NCBI RefSeq assembly: GCF_905397275.1
Contig: NZ_CAJPUY010000006.1
Span: 62,001 to 126,000, forward strand
DNA: 64,000 nucleotides
Direction: 5' to 3'
From: Cupriavidus yeoncheonensis
GTDB taxonomy: Bacteria > Pseudomonadota > Gammaproteobacteria > Burkholderiales > Burkholderiaceae
The stretch's first letter is position 1. Every line of letters starts with the position of its first letter. The translations under genes and the position numbers were made by a program. This document shows positions 46,480 through 55,525 of this stretch, piece after piece. The notes below the pieces were generated by a model that saw only the letters and a program-made list of their open reading frames with translations, had not been told where the DNA came from and searched no databases.

Positions 46480-48438
46480 ATGCTGAAGGGAGTATATCTG
46501 CGGCGTGCCGGCCGGGCCGCATGGGTCGCCGTGGCGTGTGCCTTGCTTGCCACCCCCGTGCTGGCGCAAAAGCGCCCGCAGCAACCGGCTGTGCGCGCGC
46601 CCCAGCCGCCGGTCATTCCGTCCGACCCGGATGACGCCTTCACCGCGCTGCGCGAAGCGGCCCGCAAGAACGATGCGGACCGCGCCTATGCGATCTCGGC
46701 GACGCTGGTGGACTACCCGATCCCGTCGTACGTCGAGTACTTCCGCATCAAGCCGCAGATGTTCGACGGCAGCGGCCTGGCGCGCATCGATGCGCCCGAC
46801 GACCAGGTGCGCGCCTTCCTGCAGCGCTACAAGGGCGAGGCCATCGCCGACCGCATGCGCAACGACTGGCTGCTGGTGCTCGGCAAGAAGCGCGACTGGG
46901 CCAACTTCGACGCGGAGTACCCGCAGTTCGTGCTCAAGGACGACACGCAGGTCGAGTGCTACGCGCTGCTGTCGCGCGCGCTCAAGGGCCAGAACGTGGC
47001 AGCCGACACGCGCAACGTGCTGAGCGATGTGCGCTACTACGGCGAAGGCTGCGTCGACCTGATCGGCTACCTGGCGCAGAGCCAGCAGATCCAGCGCAGC
47101 GATGTCGCCTTCCAGGCGCGCCAGGCGCTGGAACAGAACCTGGTTTCGCTGGCCGGCCGGATCGCGGCCACGGTGCCCGATGCGCGCGTGGACAGCGACA
47201 CGCTGGCCACCGTGGTCAAGATGGCGCGCAATGATCCGTCCCAGGCCGCGGCCTACCTGGGCGCCAGCGCCGGCAGCCTGTCGCGCGACGAGCAGGGCGC
47301 GGCGTGGGGCGTGGTGGGGCAGTATGCCGCCAAGAAGCTTTTGCCGGACGCCGCCGGCTACTACCGCCGCCAGATGGACCTGGGCGGCAACCAGTGGCTG
47401 TCCGACGAATCGCAGGAATGGCGCGTGCGCGCGGCGCTGCGCCAGGGCGACTGGAAGCAGGTGCGGCAGGCCATCGAGATAATGCGCCCCGAACTGCGCG
47501 CCAAGGATCCGGCCTGGACCTACTGGTACGGCCGCTCGCTGAAGGCTGACGGCCGCGACGCCGAGGCCCAGCAGCAGTACCAGCAGATCGCCGGCCAGTT
47601 CAATTTCTACGGCCAGCTCGCCAGCGAAGAACTCGGCAACCGCATCACGCTGCCGGCGCGCACCACCGTGAGCGACGCCGAGGCCATGGCCATGCGCAGC
47701 CGCGCGGGCTTCCAGCGCGCGCAGAAGCTCTACGAACTGAACCTGCGCTTCGAGGGCACCCGTGAATGGAACTGGGAACTGCGCGGCATGAGCGACCGCG
47801 AGCTGCTGGCCGCGGCCGAGTACGCGCGCCGGATCGAGCTGCTGGACCGCACCGTCAATACCGCGGACCGCACGCGCGCCGAGCATGATTTCTCGCTGCG
47901 CTTCCCGATGCCCTACCGCGACATCATGCAGCGCGCCACCGACGACGTCGGCCTCGACATGGCGTGGGCCTACGGCCTGATCCGCCAGGAATCGCGCTTC
48001 ATCATGAGCGCGCGTTCCTCGGCCGGAGCGCATGGCCTGATGCAGGTGATGCCGGCCACGGCCAAGTATGTCGCGCGCAAGATCGGCATGGCGGACTTCT
48101 CGCCGTCGATGATGGGTGACCCCAACATCAACATCCTGCTCGGCACCAACTACCTGAGCATGGTGCTGACCGACCTGGACAGCTCCTGGACGCTGGCCTC
48201 GGCCGCCTACAACGCCGGCCCGGGACGGCCCAAGGCCTGGCGCAGCACGCTGTCGCGTCCGGTCGAAGGCGCCATCTTCGCCGAGACCATTCCGTTCAAC
48301 GAAACGCGCACGTACGTGAAGAATGTGCTTTCCAACGCCACGTACTATGCTGCATTGATGAGTGGCCGGCCCCAGTCGCTGAAGTCGCGCCTGGGCCAGG
48401 TTGCACCGTCGGCGGTGACTACCACCAGCCTGCCCTGA
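46480..48438 (+). CDS. slt: Soluble lytic murein transglycosylase (Slt70-like)
   Basis: A 652-residue periplasmic enzyme that cuts peptidoglycan to anhydro-muropeptides. The signal peptide ends near ATPVLAQKRPQ. A long all-helical superhelical domain fills about residues 50-480, and the GH23 catalytic domain lies at about 490-640, with catalytic Glu in LIRQESRF, then SSAGAHGLMQVMPATAK and the substrate motif ASAAYNAGPGRP. The start at 46480 puts the signal peptide first. A GC hairpin follows the stop. Confidence 0.94.
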   Translation: MLKGVYLRRAGRAAWVAVACALLATPVLAQKRPQQPAVRAPQPPVIPSDPDDAFTALREAARKNDADRAYAISATLVDYPIPSYVEYFRIKPQMFDGSGLARIDAPDDQVRAFLQRYKGEAIADRMRNDWLLVLGKKRDWANFDAEYPQFVLKDDTQVECYALLSRALKGQNVAADTRNVLSDVRYYGEGCVDLIGYLAQSQQIQRSDVAFQARQALEQNLVSLAGRIAATVPDARVDSDTLATVVKMARNDPSQAAAYLGASAGSLSRDEQGAAWGVVGQYAAKKLLPDAAGYYRRQMDLGGNQWLSDESQEWRVRAALRQGDWKQVRQAIEIMRPELRAKDPAWTYWYGRSLKADGRDAEAQQQYQQIAGQFNFYGQLASEELGNRITLPARTTVSDAEAMAMRSRAGFQRAQKLYELNLRFEGTREWNWELRGMSDRELLAAAEYARRIELLDRTVNTADRTRAEHDFSLRFPMPYRDIMQRATDDVGLDMAWAYGLIRQESRFIMSARSSAGAHGLMQVMPATAKYVARKIGMADFSPSMMGDPNINILLGTNYLSMVLTDLDSSWTLASAAYNAGPGRPKAWRSTLSRPVEGAIFAETIPFNETRTYVKNVLSNATYYAALMSGRPQSLKSRLGQVAPSAVTTTSLP

Positions 48439-48445
48439 CCGGGTG

Positions 48446-48469
48446 CGCGCCCCGCCTCTGCGGGGCGCG
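48446..48469. repeat. GC-rich perfect palindrome after slt
   Basis: CGCGCCCCGC (48446-48455) pairs with GCGGGGCGCG (48460-48469) around CTCT. No T run follows, so it is a hairpin of uncertain role, possibly a weak transcript end. Confidence 0.7.
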
Positions 48470-48520
48470 TGCCATGACTGGCCTGCCGCCGCGTGCCGTT
48501 TCCTTCGCACGGAGGCATCC

Positions 48521-49543
48521 ATGCAGACCAGCAATGTCCTCATCGTCGGCGGCGCCGGCTTTATCGGCAGCCATCTCGCTTCCCGGCTGGCCGGCGCTGC
48601 CTCGGCGTCGGGCGCGCCGCTGGAGCCCGGCTCCAATCCTGATTCCCCCATCGCGCCCGAGCGCATCGTGGTCGGCACCCGCAACGTGGAGCATGCGCAG
48701 CACCTGCTGCTGCTGCCGCGTGTCGAGGTGGCGGAACTGGGGCTGGCCGACAACGCGGCGCTCGACGATGCGATCGGGCCGCTCGGCACGGACGGCATCG
48801 TCGTCAACCTGGTCGGCGTGCTGCACGGCGAACGCGGCGACCCCTATGGTCCCGAATTCGCCGCGGCCCATGTGGAGATGGTGAGGCAGGTGGCCGCCTC
48901 GTGCCTGAGTACGGGCGTCCGGCGCCTGCTGCATATGAGCGCGCTCGGGGCCGACAGCAATGGCCCGTCGATGTACCTGCGCAGCAAGGGCGACGGCGAA
49001 CGCATCGTGCGCAGCAGTGGCCTGGACTGGACTATCCTGCGGCCCTCCGTAGTGTTCGGCCCGGACGATCACTTCCTCAACCTGTTCGCCCACTTGCAGG
49101 AAATGGCCCCCGTAGTGCCGCTGGCCTGCGCGCACGCGCGCTTCCAGCCCATCTACGTGCAGGACGTGGTGCAGGCCATTGTCAACGCCATGGTCACGCC
49201 GGCGACCATCGGCCGCGGCTATGACCTGGGCGGGCCGCAGGTGTACACGCTGGAAGAGCTGGTGCGCTTTGCCGGGCGTGCGTCCGGCCACCCGCGCCCG
49301 GTGATCGCGCTGCCCGACGCGCTGGCGCGCGTGCAGGCCACGGTCATGGAGCACATGCCCGGCGACACGCTGCTCTCGCGCGACAACCTCGATTCGATGC
49401 AGCTCGACAACGTCTTGCACGAACCCATGGCCGGCGAGCTTGGCCTGCATCCGGTAGGACTGGAAGCCGTGATGACCGACGTGCTGTCCGGCCGCAACCG
49501 CGACGCGCAGCTCACGGTCATGCGGGCAAGCGTGCATCGGTGA
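48521..49543 (+). CDS. NDUFA9-like NAD(P)-binding protein (complex I-associated family)
   Basis: A 340-residue extended/atypical SDR resembling mitochondrial complex I subunit NDUFA9. The nucleotide-binding motif is VLIVGGAGFIGSHLASRL (about residues 6-23), followed by VVNLVGVLHG, HMSALGADSNGPSMYLRSK in place of the usual YxxxK site, and DWTILRPSVVFGPDD. GGAGG lies 5 bases before the ATG. Whether it works with complex I in bacteria is not established; it may be a dehydrogenase or a sensor. Confidence 0.87.
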   Translation: MQTSNVLIVGGAGFIGSHLASRLAGAASASGAPLEPGSNPDSPIAPERIVVGTRNVEHAQHLLLLPRVEVAELGLADNAALDDAIGPLGTDGIVVNLVGVLHGERGDPYGPEFAAAHVEMVRQVAASCLSTGVRRLLHMSALGADSNGPSMYLRSKGDGERIVRSSGLDWTILRPSVVFGPDDHFLNLFAHLQEMAPVVPLACAHARFQPIYVQDVVQAIVNAMVTPATIGRGYDLGGPQVYTLEELVRFAGRASGHPRPVIALPDALARVQATVMEHMPGDTLLSRDNLDSMQLDNVLHEPMAGELGLHPVGLEAVMTDVLSGRNRDAQLTVMRASVHR

Positions 49544-49557
49544 GTGTGCTGGCGCTG

Positions 49558-49583
49558 TGACCGGCGCTTGTAACCGGCGCTTG
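49558..49583 (+). repeat. 13-bp tandem duplication in an intergenic region
   Basis: TGACCGGCGCTTG is followed directly by TAACCGGCGCTTG, then TGACCG begins a partial third copy. It lies 15 bases after the NDUFA9-like gene. The rest of the 211-base gap to the GST gene shows no other clear signal. Confidence 0.8.
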
Positions 49584-49754
49584 TGACCGCGATTCACAGC
49601 GGTTGCGAGCGCTTTTCGCTTTGAGGCCGGTCATGGCGCTGGCAGAATGACTGGTTCGGCGCGCATGCCCGCTGCATGCGGGCGCGCCGGTTTCCGGGCA
49701 AGCCGCTTCATGCTGTCCGGCGACCTTTCCCTATCCCGCCTCAAGGATCCCGCG

Positions 49755-50444
49755 ATGAAGCTCGTCATCGGCAACAAGAATTACTCGTCCTGGTCGCTGC
49801 GCCCGTGGCTGCTGATGCGCCATGCCGGCATTGATTTCGAAGAAGTGCAGGTGCGGCTGTTCGTCGGCAGCTTCGCCGCCGAGATCGCGCAGTATTCGCC
49901 GGCCGGCAAGGTGCCGGTGCTGGTGGACGGCGACATCTCGGTGTGGGACACGCTGTCGATCGCCGAATACCTGGCCGAGCGCTTCCCCGGGAAGGCGCTC
50001 TGGCCCGCAGGCCCCGCCGAGCGTGCCTATGCGCGCTCGGTCTGCGCCGAGATGCATGCCGGCTTCACCAACCTGCGCAACCTGCTGCCGATGAACGTGA
50101 CCGCGGTGCTGCCTGGCCGCGGCTGGAACGTGGCGGTGCAGCGCGACGTGGACCGGATCGCGCAGATCTGGACCGAGCTGCGGGCGCGCCATGGCGATGC
50201 GGGTCCGTTCCTGTTCGGGGCCTTTACGATCGCCGACGCGTATTTCGCCCCGGTGGTGAGCCGGTTCGCGACGTACGGCATCCATCTGCCGGATGCGGCC
50301 AAGGCCTATGCGGACTTCATGCTGGAGCTGCCGGCCATGCAGGAATGGATCGCCGGGGCACATGAAGAACGTGATTTCCTGGCCGATGACGAGCCGTATC
50401 GCCTGGCGCCCGACCGCACCGATGCGATTATCATCGGCCACTGA
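49755..50444 (+). CDS. Glutathione S-transferase family protein
   Basis: A 229-residue cytosolic GST-like protein. The N-terminal thioredoxin-fold domain starts KLVIGNKNYSSWSLRPWLLM, where the SSWS segment offers the catalytic Ser. The glutathione-binding GKVPVLVDGD and WDTLSIAEYLAE follow at about residues 54-77. The helical C-terminal domain contains FGAFTIADAYFAPV. The start at 49755 is set by the family N-terminus. The substrate is unknown. Confidence 0.92.
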   Translation: MKLVIGNKNYSSWSLRPWLLMRHAGIDFEEVQVRLFVGSFAAEIAQYSPAGKVPVLVDGDISVWDTLSIAEYLAERFPGKALWPAGPAERAYARSVCAEMHAGFTNLRNLLPMNVTAVLPGRGWNVAVQRDVDRIAQIWTELRARHGDAGPFLFGAFTIADAYFAPVVSRFATYGIHLPDAAKAYADFMLELPAMQEWIAGAHEERDFLADDEPYRLAPDRTDAIIIGH

Positions 50445-50481
50445 GCGCTGCATCGGCGGCGCGCCATAGCGAGGCAAGACA

Positions 50482-51729
50482 ATGCAGGTGTATGCCGTCG
50501 GCGGTGCCATCCGCGACGAACTGCTGGGCAAGCCCAGCCAGGACCGGGACTATGTCGTGGTGGGCGCCACCCCGGCCGAGATGGAAGCCGCCGGCTACAA
50601 GCCGGTCGGCAAGGACTTCCCGGTCTTCCTGCATCCGCGCACGAAAGAGGAATACGCGCTTGCGCGCACCGAGCGCAAGACCGCCATGGGCTACAAGGGC
50701 TTTGCGTTCTATTGCGAGCCCGATGTCACGCTCGATGACGATCTGGTCCGGCGCGACCTGACCATCAACGCGATGGCTCGCGCGGTGGATGCCGACGGCA
50801 ACCTGGTTGGTCCCGTCATCGATCCGCACGGTGGCCAGCGCGACCTGGCCGCGCGGCAGTTCCGCCATGTCTCCGATGCGTTTGCCGAAGACCCGGTGCG
50901 CATCCTGCGCGTGGCGCGCTTTGCCGCGCGCTTCCACGAGTTCATCGTTGCGCCCGAGACGGTGGCGCTGATGCGCAGGATGGTGGACGCCGGCGAGGTC
51001 GACGCGCTGGTGGCCGAGCGCGTCTGGCAGGAACTCGCGCGCGGGTTGATGGAGGCCCGGCCGTCGCGCATGTTCGAGGTGCTGCGCCAGTGCGGCGCGC
51101 TCGCGCGCCTGCTGCCCGAACTGGACCGGCTGTGGGGCGTACCGCAACGTGCCGACTACCATCCGGAAGTGGATACCGGCGTACACGTGATGATGGTGAT
51201 CGACTGCGCCGCCGCCATGCATATGCCGCTTGCCGTGCGCTTCGCCGCGCTGGTTCATGACCTGGGCAAGGGGACCACGCCCGAAGACGTGCTGCCGCGC
51301 CATCTGGGCCACGAAGGCCGCAGCGTCGAGCTGCTCGAAGAGGTCTGCAAGCGCCTGCGCGTGCCCAACGACTGCCGCGACCTGGCGGTGGTGGTGGCGC
51401 GCGAGCACGGCAATATCCACCGCTCCATGGCATTCGGCGCTGCCGCGATTACGCGACTGCTCGAACGCTGCGATGCGTTGCGCAAGCCAGGCCGCTTTGC
51501 CGATACATTGCTTGCCTGCGAGGCGGACAAGCGCGGCCGCAAGGGCTTCGAGTCGGATACCTACCCGCAGCGCGCGTGGCTGCTGGCCGCGCTGGAGGCG
51601 GCCGCCGGCGTCGACGCCGGTGCCATCGCCAGGGCGTCGGCCGATGACGTCAGCCAGATCAGGGAACGCGTGCACGCGGCTCGCGTGCAGGCCGTCCAGG
51701 CTCGCCTAGATCAGTTTTCCGATCACTAG
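50482..51729 (+). CDS. cca: Multifunctional CCA tRNA nucleotidyltransferase
   Basis: It adds or repairs the 3'-CCA of tRNAs. It has 415 residues, the bacterial class II enzyme with an HD domain that adds phosphatase and 2',3'-cyclic phosphodiesterase activity. The nucleotidyltransferase motif is VGGAIRDELLGKPSQDRDYV (about residues 5-24), then RRDLTINAMA, and EDPVRILRVARFAARF for nucleotide selection. The HD motif is ALVHDLGKGTTP (about 255-266). Its 3' end overlaps the convergent DUF2905 gene by 24 bases. Confidence 0.97.
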   Translation: MQVYAVGGAIRDELLGKPSQDRDYVVVGATPAEMEAAGYKPVGKDFPVFLHPRTKEEYALARTERKTAMGYKGFAFYCEPDVTLDDDLVRRDLTINAMARAVDADGNLVGPVIDPHGGQRDLAARQFRHVSDAFAEDPVRILRVARFAARFHEFIVAPETVALMRRMVDAGEVDALVAERVWQELARGLMEARPSRMFEVLRQCGALARLLPELDRLWGVPQRADYHPEVDTGVHVMMVIDCAAAMHMPLAVRFAALVHDLGKGTTPEDVLPRHLGHEGRSVELLEEVCKRLRVPNDCRDLAVVVAREHGNIHRSMAFGAAAITRLLERCDALRKPGRFADTLLACEADKRGRKGFESDTYPQRAWLLAALEAAAGVDAGAIARASADDVSQIRERVHAARVQAVQARLDQFSDH

Positions 51730-51900
51730 CGCGAGCAGCGACAGCAGGATCGTCGACGCGAACGGCAGCATGTATTCGCGCCCGAACAGGCGGAAGCGCA
51801 CGTCGCCGGGCAGCCGGCCGATGCCGAGCTTCTGCAGCCAGGGCAGGGCCGCCGACAGCACGATCACGCACAGGAAGATGGTGAGTGTCCAGCGCAGCAT
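51706..51900 (-). CDS. DUF2905 small membrane protein
   Basis: A 64-residue protein with two membrane helices (about residues 4-22 and 44-63) around the conserved LGIGRLPGDVRF loop that defines DUF2905. The function is unknown. It starts 12 bases after the stop of the NDUFAF7-like gene, so it is probably in the same transcript. Confidence 0.9.
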   Translation of the reverse strand: MLRWTLTIFLCVIVLSAALPWLQKLGIGRLPGDVRFRLFGREYMLPFASTILLSLLALVIGKLI

Positions 51901-51912
51901 GGCGGCAATGGC

Positions 51913-53115
51913 TCAGAGCGTGTGGCAGCGGTCGCCGCGCGCAAAGCCGGCGAGCGGTTCGCTCTCGTCCAGGCCGCGGGTCAGCGCGATCACCTTGAAC
52001 AGCTCGCCCATCTCGGCTTCGGACAGCAGCTTCTGCACCGCATTGGCGGCGGGCAGGAAGGCGCGCGTGTCGGACGGGTCCAGCGTCATCAGCAGGTCGG
52101 TGATGCCGGCATTCATCAGGAAGCGCGCCTGCGAGGTGTAGCCCGACACGGCCAGGCCGGCATCGACGGCGGCATGGGCAATGCCACTGAAATTGACGTG
52201 GGCCGTGATGTCCTGCAAGCCCGGGTACAGGAACGGATCCGGATGCGCGTGATGGCGGTAGTGGCACATCAGCGTGCCGCCGGCGCGTTGCGGGTGGTAA
52301 TACTCGCCGGACGGGAAGCCGTAGTCGATGAAGAACGCGGCCCCGCGCGCCAGCATGGCGCCCACCGCGCGCGCAAAGCCGTCGGACTCGGCATGGGTTT
52401 CGGTGACGATGTCATGGTCGCCCGGCATGGCGCGCAGCGCATCGGGCACGCTATGCGCGGGAATCAGGCGGTCTTCGAACGAGAAGGCATGCGCGGCAGT
52501 GCTGTCGTCGCCCGTGACGGAGCGGGCCACGCCACGTTCATGCCAGCGGCCGCCCGTGCGCGCGAACAGGCGCACCGGCATCGCGTCCAGCACTTCGTTG
52601 CCGACGATGATGCCCTCGAAGCGCTCGGGCAGCGTGTCCAGCCATTGCACGCGCGTCGCCAGGTGCGGCGCGCGCTGCGTCAGCGTGTCCTGCTGGCGAG
52701 CGCGCAGTTCGCCCGACAGTTCGACGATGCAGTAGGACTCGGGAAGTTGCCCTTCCTGTTCCAGCGCCAGCAGCAGGTCGGCCGCCAGGCGGCCGGTGCC
52801 GGCGCCGAATTCGAGCATGCGCGGCAGGCCTTGTGCCAGCAGCGGCACGAACTGGCGCGCCAGCGTGCGGGCGAAGAACGGGCTCAGCTCCGGCGCGGTG
52901 ACGAAATCGCTGCCGTCGCGCACATCGCGCCCGAACTTGGCGGCGCCGCCGCTGTAGTAGCCCAGCCCGGGTGCGTAGAGCGCCAGCGACATGTAGCGGT
53001 CGAAGCCGATCCAGCCACCTGCCGCATCGATGGTTTCGCCGATCAGGGTGGCCAGCGAGTCGGAGGCGGCCAGCGCATCGGCGGGGGGAAGGGGTAAACT
53101 AACGGCTTTCTGCAT
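51913..53115 (-). CDS. NDUFAF7/MidA-like SAM-dependent methyltransferase
   Basis: A 400-residue protein of the MidA/NDUFAF7 (DUF185) family; the mitochondrial member methylates an arginine of complex I during assembly. The family N-terminus has GWIGFDRYMSLALYAPGLGY and SDFVTAPELSPFF, then the SAM-binding MLEFGAGTGRLAADLL (about residues 103-118) and FEGIIVGNEVLDAMPV. The start at 53115 leaves only 15 bases to the divergent SDR gene. A bacterial role in complex I assembly is inference. Confidence 0.9.
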   Translation of the reverse strand: MQKAVSLPLPPADALAASDSLATLIGETIDAAGGWIGFDRYMSLALYAPGLGYYSGGAAKFGRDVRDGSDFVTAPELSPFFARTLARQFVPLLAQGLPRMLEFGAGTGRLAADLLLALEQEGQLPESYCIVELSGELRARQQDTLTQRAPHLATRVQWLDTLPERFEGIIVGNEVLDAMPVRLFARTGGRWHERGVARSVTGDDSTAAHAFSFEDRLIPAHSVPDALRAMPGDHDIVTETHAESDGFARAVGAMLARGAAFFIDYGFPSGEYYHPQRAGGTLMCHYRHHAHPDPFLYPGLQDITAHVNFSGIAHAAVDAGLAVSGYTSQARFLMNAGITDLLMTLDPSDTRAFLPAANAVQKLLSEAEMGELFKVIALTRGLDESEPLAGFARGDRCHTL

Positions 53116-53130
53116 GCCTCGATTGTAGCA

Positions 53131-53955
53131 ATGCCCGAATCGAATCAACCTGCCGGCGCGCCGGCCCAGACGCAAGCAGCCGCGGCGCGCGGCGTGGCCA
53201 TCGTCACCGGCGGCGCGCGCCGGCTTGGCCGCGCCATGGCGCTGGAACTGGCCGAACAGGGCTGGGACGTGGCCGTGCACTGCCACCGCTCGCGCGACGA
53301 GGCCGAGGCGCTGGCCGAGCGGATCCGCGCCATCGGCCGCCGCGCCGCGGTGCTGCAGGCCGACCTGGCCGACGAGGCCGCCACCGCGCAGCTGATTGCC
53401 GCCTGCACGGCCGAGCTTGGCGTGCCGACCTGCCTCGTCAACAATGCTTCGCTGTTCCAGTACGACGTTGCGACCAGCTTCTCGTACACGTCGCTGGACA
53501 CGCACATGCGCACCAACGTGGCGGCGCCGCTGCTGCTGGCGCGTGAGATGTACAAGGCACTGAGCGCCGATGCCGGCGCGGCTGAGCCGCGTGGCGTGGT
53601 GATCAACCTGCTCGACCAGAAGCTGGATAACCTGAACCCCGATTTCCTGTCGTACACGCTGTCCAAGGCCGCGCTGCAGACTGCCACCGTGCAGCTGGCG
53701 CAGGCCTTTGCGCCGCGCCTGCGCGTGGTGGGCGTGGCGCCCGGCATCACGCTGGTGTCGGGCGAGCAGTCCGAGCAGAGCTTCCGCCGTGCGCACCGTG
53801 TGACGCCGCTGGGCAAGTCGTCCACCCCGGAGGACATTGCCCAGGCCGTGGCCTACCTGGCGCGCGCGAACGCCGTGACCGGGACTACGCTGTACGTAGA
53901 CGGTGGCCAGCACCTGATGCCGCTGTCGCGCGACGTGATGTTCCTGACCGAATGA
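53131..53955 (+). CDS. SDR-family oxidoreductase, probable FolM-type pteridine reductase
   Basis: A 274-residue short-chain dehydrogenase. The cofactor motif is IVTGGARRLGRAMALELA (about residues 24-41), where the basic residues after TGG suggest NADPH, as in pteridine reductases. NNAS (about 107-110) and the catalytic YTLSK (about 177-181) follow. The next gene is folB, so a role in reducing dihydrofolate or dihydromonapterin is likely, but not proven by sequence. Confidence 0.85.
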   Translation: MPESNQPAGAPAQTQAAAARGVAIVTGGARRLGRAMALELAEQGWDVAVHCHRSRDEAEALAERIRAIGRRAAVLQADLADEAATAQLIAACTAELGVPTCLVNNASLFQYDVATSFSYTSLDTHMRTNVAAPLLLAREMYKALSADAGAAEPRGVVINLLDQKLDNLNPDFLSYTLSKAALQTATVQLAQAFAPRLRVVGVAPGITLVSGEQSEQSFRRAHRVTPLGKSSTPEDIAQAVAYLARANAVTGTTLYVDGGQHLMPLSRDVMFLTE

Positions 53956-54030
53956 CGTGACCAGCCTGACGCGCCATTTCCCCGGCGCGGCAGGCCCTAC
54001 CCCTTCCCGATTTACCTTTCCCCGCTTGCC

Positions 54031-54432
54031 ATGACCATGCTCGCCGCCCTTACCCACCCCAGCCTGCAAGACTGCCGCCGCATGTTCCTGCGCAACTACG
54101 AAGTCCAGATCAATATCGGCGTGCACGAATTCGAGAAGAAGGGCGAGCAGCGCGTGCTGATCAATATCGACCTGTTCGTGCCGCTGGCCGCCAGCACGCC
54201 GCAGGCCGACAAGCTGGAAGAGGTGGTCGACTACGATTTCATGCGCAACACCGTGGCCGAGCGCATGGCGCTGGGCCACGTGCACCTGCAGGAAACGCTG
54301 TGCGACGACGTGGCCCGCGCCATGCTCAAGCACCCGAAGGTGCGCGCCGTGCGCGTTTCCACCGAAAAGCCGGACGTCTACCCGGACTGCGATTCGGTGG
54401 GCGTGGAAGTCTTCCACATCAAGCAGGACTGA
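54031..54432 (+). CDS. folB: Dihydroneopterin aldolase
   Basis: It converts dihydroneopterin to 6-hydroxymethyl-dihydropterin in folate synthesis. It has 133 residues. The motifs are [20 protein letters not shown] (about residues 18-37), [14 protein letters not shown] and [23 protein letters not shown] 54037 is a second possible start. It follows the SDR gene by 75 bases. Confidence 0.93.
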   Translation: MTMLAALTHPSLQDCRRMFLRNYEVQINIGVHEFEKKGEQRVLINIDLFVPLAASTPQADKLEEVVDYDFMRNTVAERMALGHVHLQETLCDDVARAMLKHPKVRAVRVSTEKPDVYPDCDSVGVEVFHIKQD

Positions 54433-54511
54433 TCCGTCCCGGTTAAAATCTTGGCCCTTCCGAGCCGTCCGGCCATTTCATCCAGGCGGCCGCAACGATC
54501 AGGTATGTCTC

Positions 54512-55456
54512 ATGAGCCACTCCAATAACTTCTACCGCCTCGAGACGAGGCTGCAATCGCAAACCGGCAAAGCCATCGGCGACTTCGGCATGATCGAGGA
54601 CGGCGACACCGTGCTGGTCTGCATGAGTGGCGGCAAGGACTCGTACACCATGCTGTCGGTCCTGATGGCGCTGCAAAAGCGCGCGCCCATCAAGTTCAAG
54701 CTGATCGCGATGAACCTGGACCAGAAGCAGCCCGGCTTTCCCGAGCACGTGCTGCCGGAGTACCTGAAGAAGCTGGGCGTGGAATACGTGATCGTCGAGG
54801 CCGACACTTACTCGATCGTCAAGGAGAAGGTGCCCGAGGGCAAGACCACCTGCTCGCTGTGCTCGCGCCTGCGCCGCGGCGTGATCTACCGCACGGCCAA
54901 GGAGCTTGGCGCCAACAAGATTGCGCTGGGCCACCACCGCGACGACATCGTCAACACCTTCTTCCTGAACATGTTCTTCGGCGGCAAGATGAAGGCCATG
55001 CCACCGAAGCTGGCCACGGACGACGGCGCGCACGTCGTGATCCGTCCGCTGGCGTACTGCTCGGAGAAGGACATCGCCGCGTATGCGCGCGCGATGGAAT
55101 TCCCGATCATTCCGTGCAACCTGTGCGGCTCGCAGGAAAACCTGCAGCGCAAGAAGGTCAGCGAAATGCTGCAAGGCTGGGAGCGCGAGAACCCGGGCCG
55201 TATCGACAACATCTTCGCCTCCCTGCGCAACGTGGTGCCGTCGCACCTGGCCGATACCGAGCTGTTCCCGTTCACCGGGCTGGCCGCGGGCCTGGCCAAG
55301 GTGGATGAGGCTTCGCTGTTCGGCGAGACCACCTTCACGCAGCAGCCACTGGTGTTTGCGGGCAGCAGCGACGAGAACCGGATGGAGTTCGTGCGCTTCG
55401 AGCGCCCCGGGCAAGCGCCCGCGCCCGCGGCCGCGCAGCAGGCCAGCGCCGAGTAA
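54512..55456 (+). CDS. ttcA: tRNA 2-thiocytidine synthetase TtcA
   Basis: It thiolates cytidine 32 of tRNA in an ATP-dependent, iron-sulfur dependent reaction. It has 314 residues. The PP-loop is [13 protein letters not shown] (about residues 36-48). The cluster cysteines lie in [12 protein letters not shown] and [16 protein letters not shown] bidirectional terminator follows. Confidence 0.96.
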   Translation: MSHSNNFYRLETRLQSQTGKAIGDFGMIEDGDTVLVCMSGGKDSYTMLSVLMALQKRAPIKFKLIAMNLDQKQPGFPEHVLPEYLKKLGVEYVIVEADTYSIVKEKVPEGKTTCSLCSRLRRGVIYRTAKELGANKIALGHHRDDIVNTFFLNMFFGGKMKAMPPKLATDDGAHVVIRPLAYCSEKDIAAYARAMEFPIIPCNLCGSQENLQRKKVSEMLQGWERENPGRIDNIFASLRNVVPSHLADTELFPFTGLAAGLAKVDEASLFGETTFTQQPLVFAGSSDENRMEFVRFERPGQAPAPAAAQQASAE

Positions 55457-55474
55457 TCCTGCCGGCCGCAGTGA

Positions 55475-55504
55475 AAAACGCCCGCGTTGTCACGCGGGCG
55501 TTTT
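55475..55504. terminator. Bidirectional terminator between ttcA and the lipoprotein gene
   Basis: AAAACGCCCGCG (55475-55486) pairs with CGCGGGCGTTTT (55493-55504), a perfect 12-bp stem. It has A and T flanks for both directions. Confidence 0.95.
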
Positions 55505-55525
55505 GCCTGGGGCATCGGCCGGTCG

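Noticed and set aside
46459..48807. A 782-codon minus-strand frame opposite the lytic transglycosylase gene
   Set aside because: Antisense shadow of slt. The forward frame has a signal peptide and a full GH23 domain.
49582..49598. TGTGA-N7-TCACA resembling a CRP/FNR site
   Set aside because: The CRP consensus has a 6-base spacer and here it is 7. It overlaps a tandem repeat and lies about 155 bases from the next start codon, so chance is likely.
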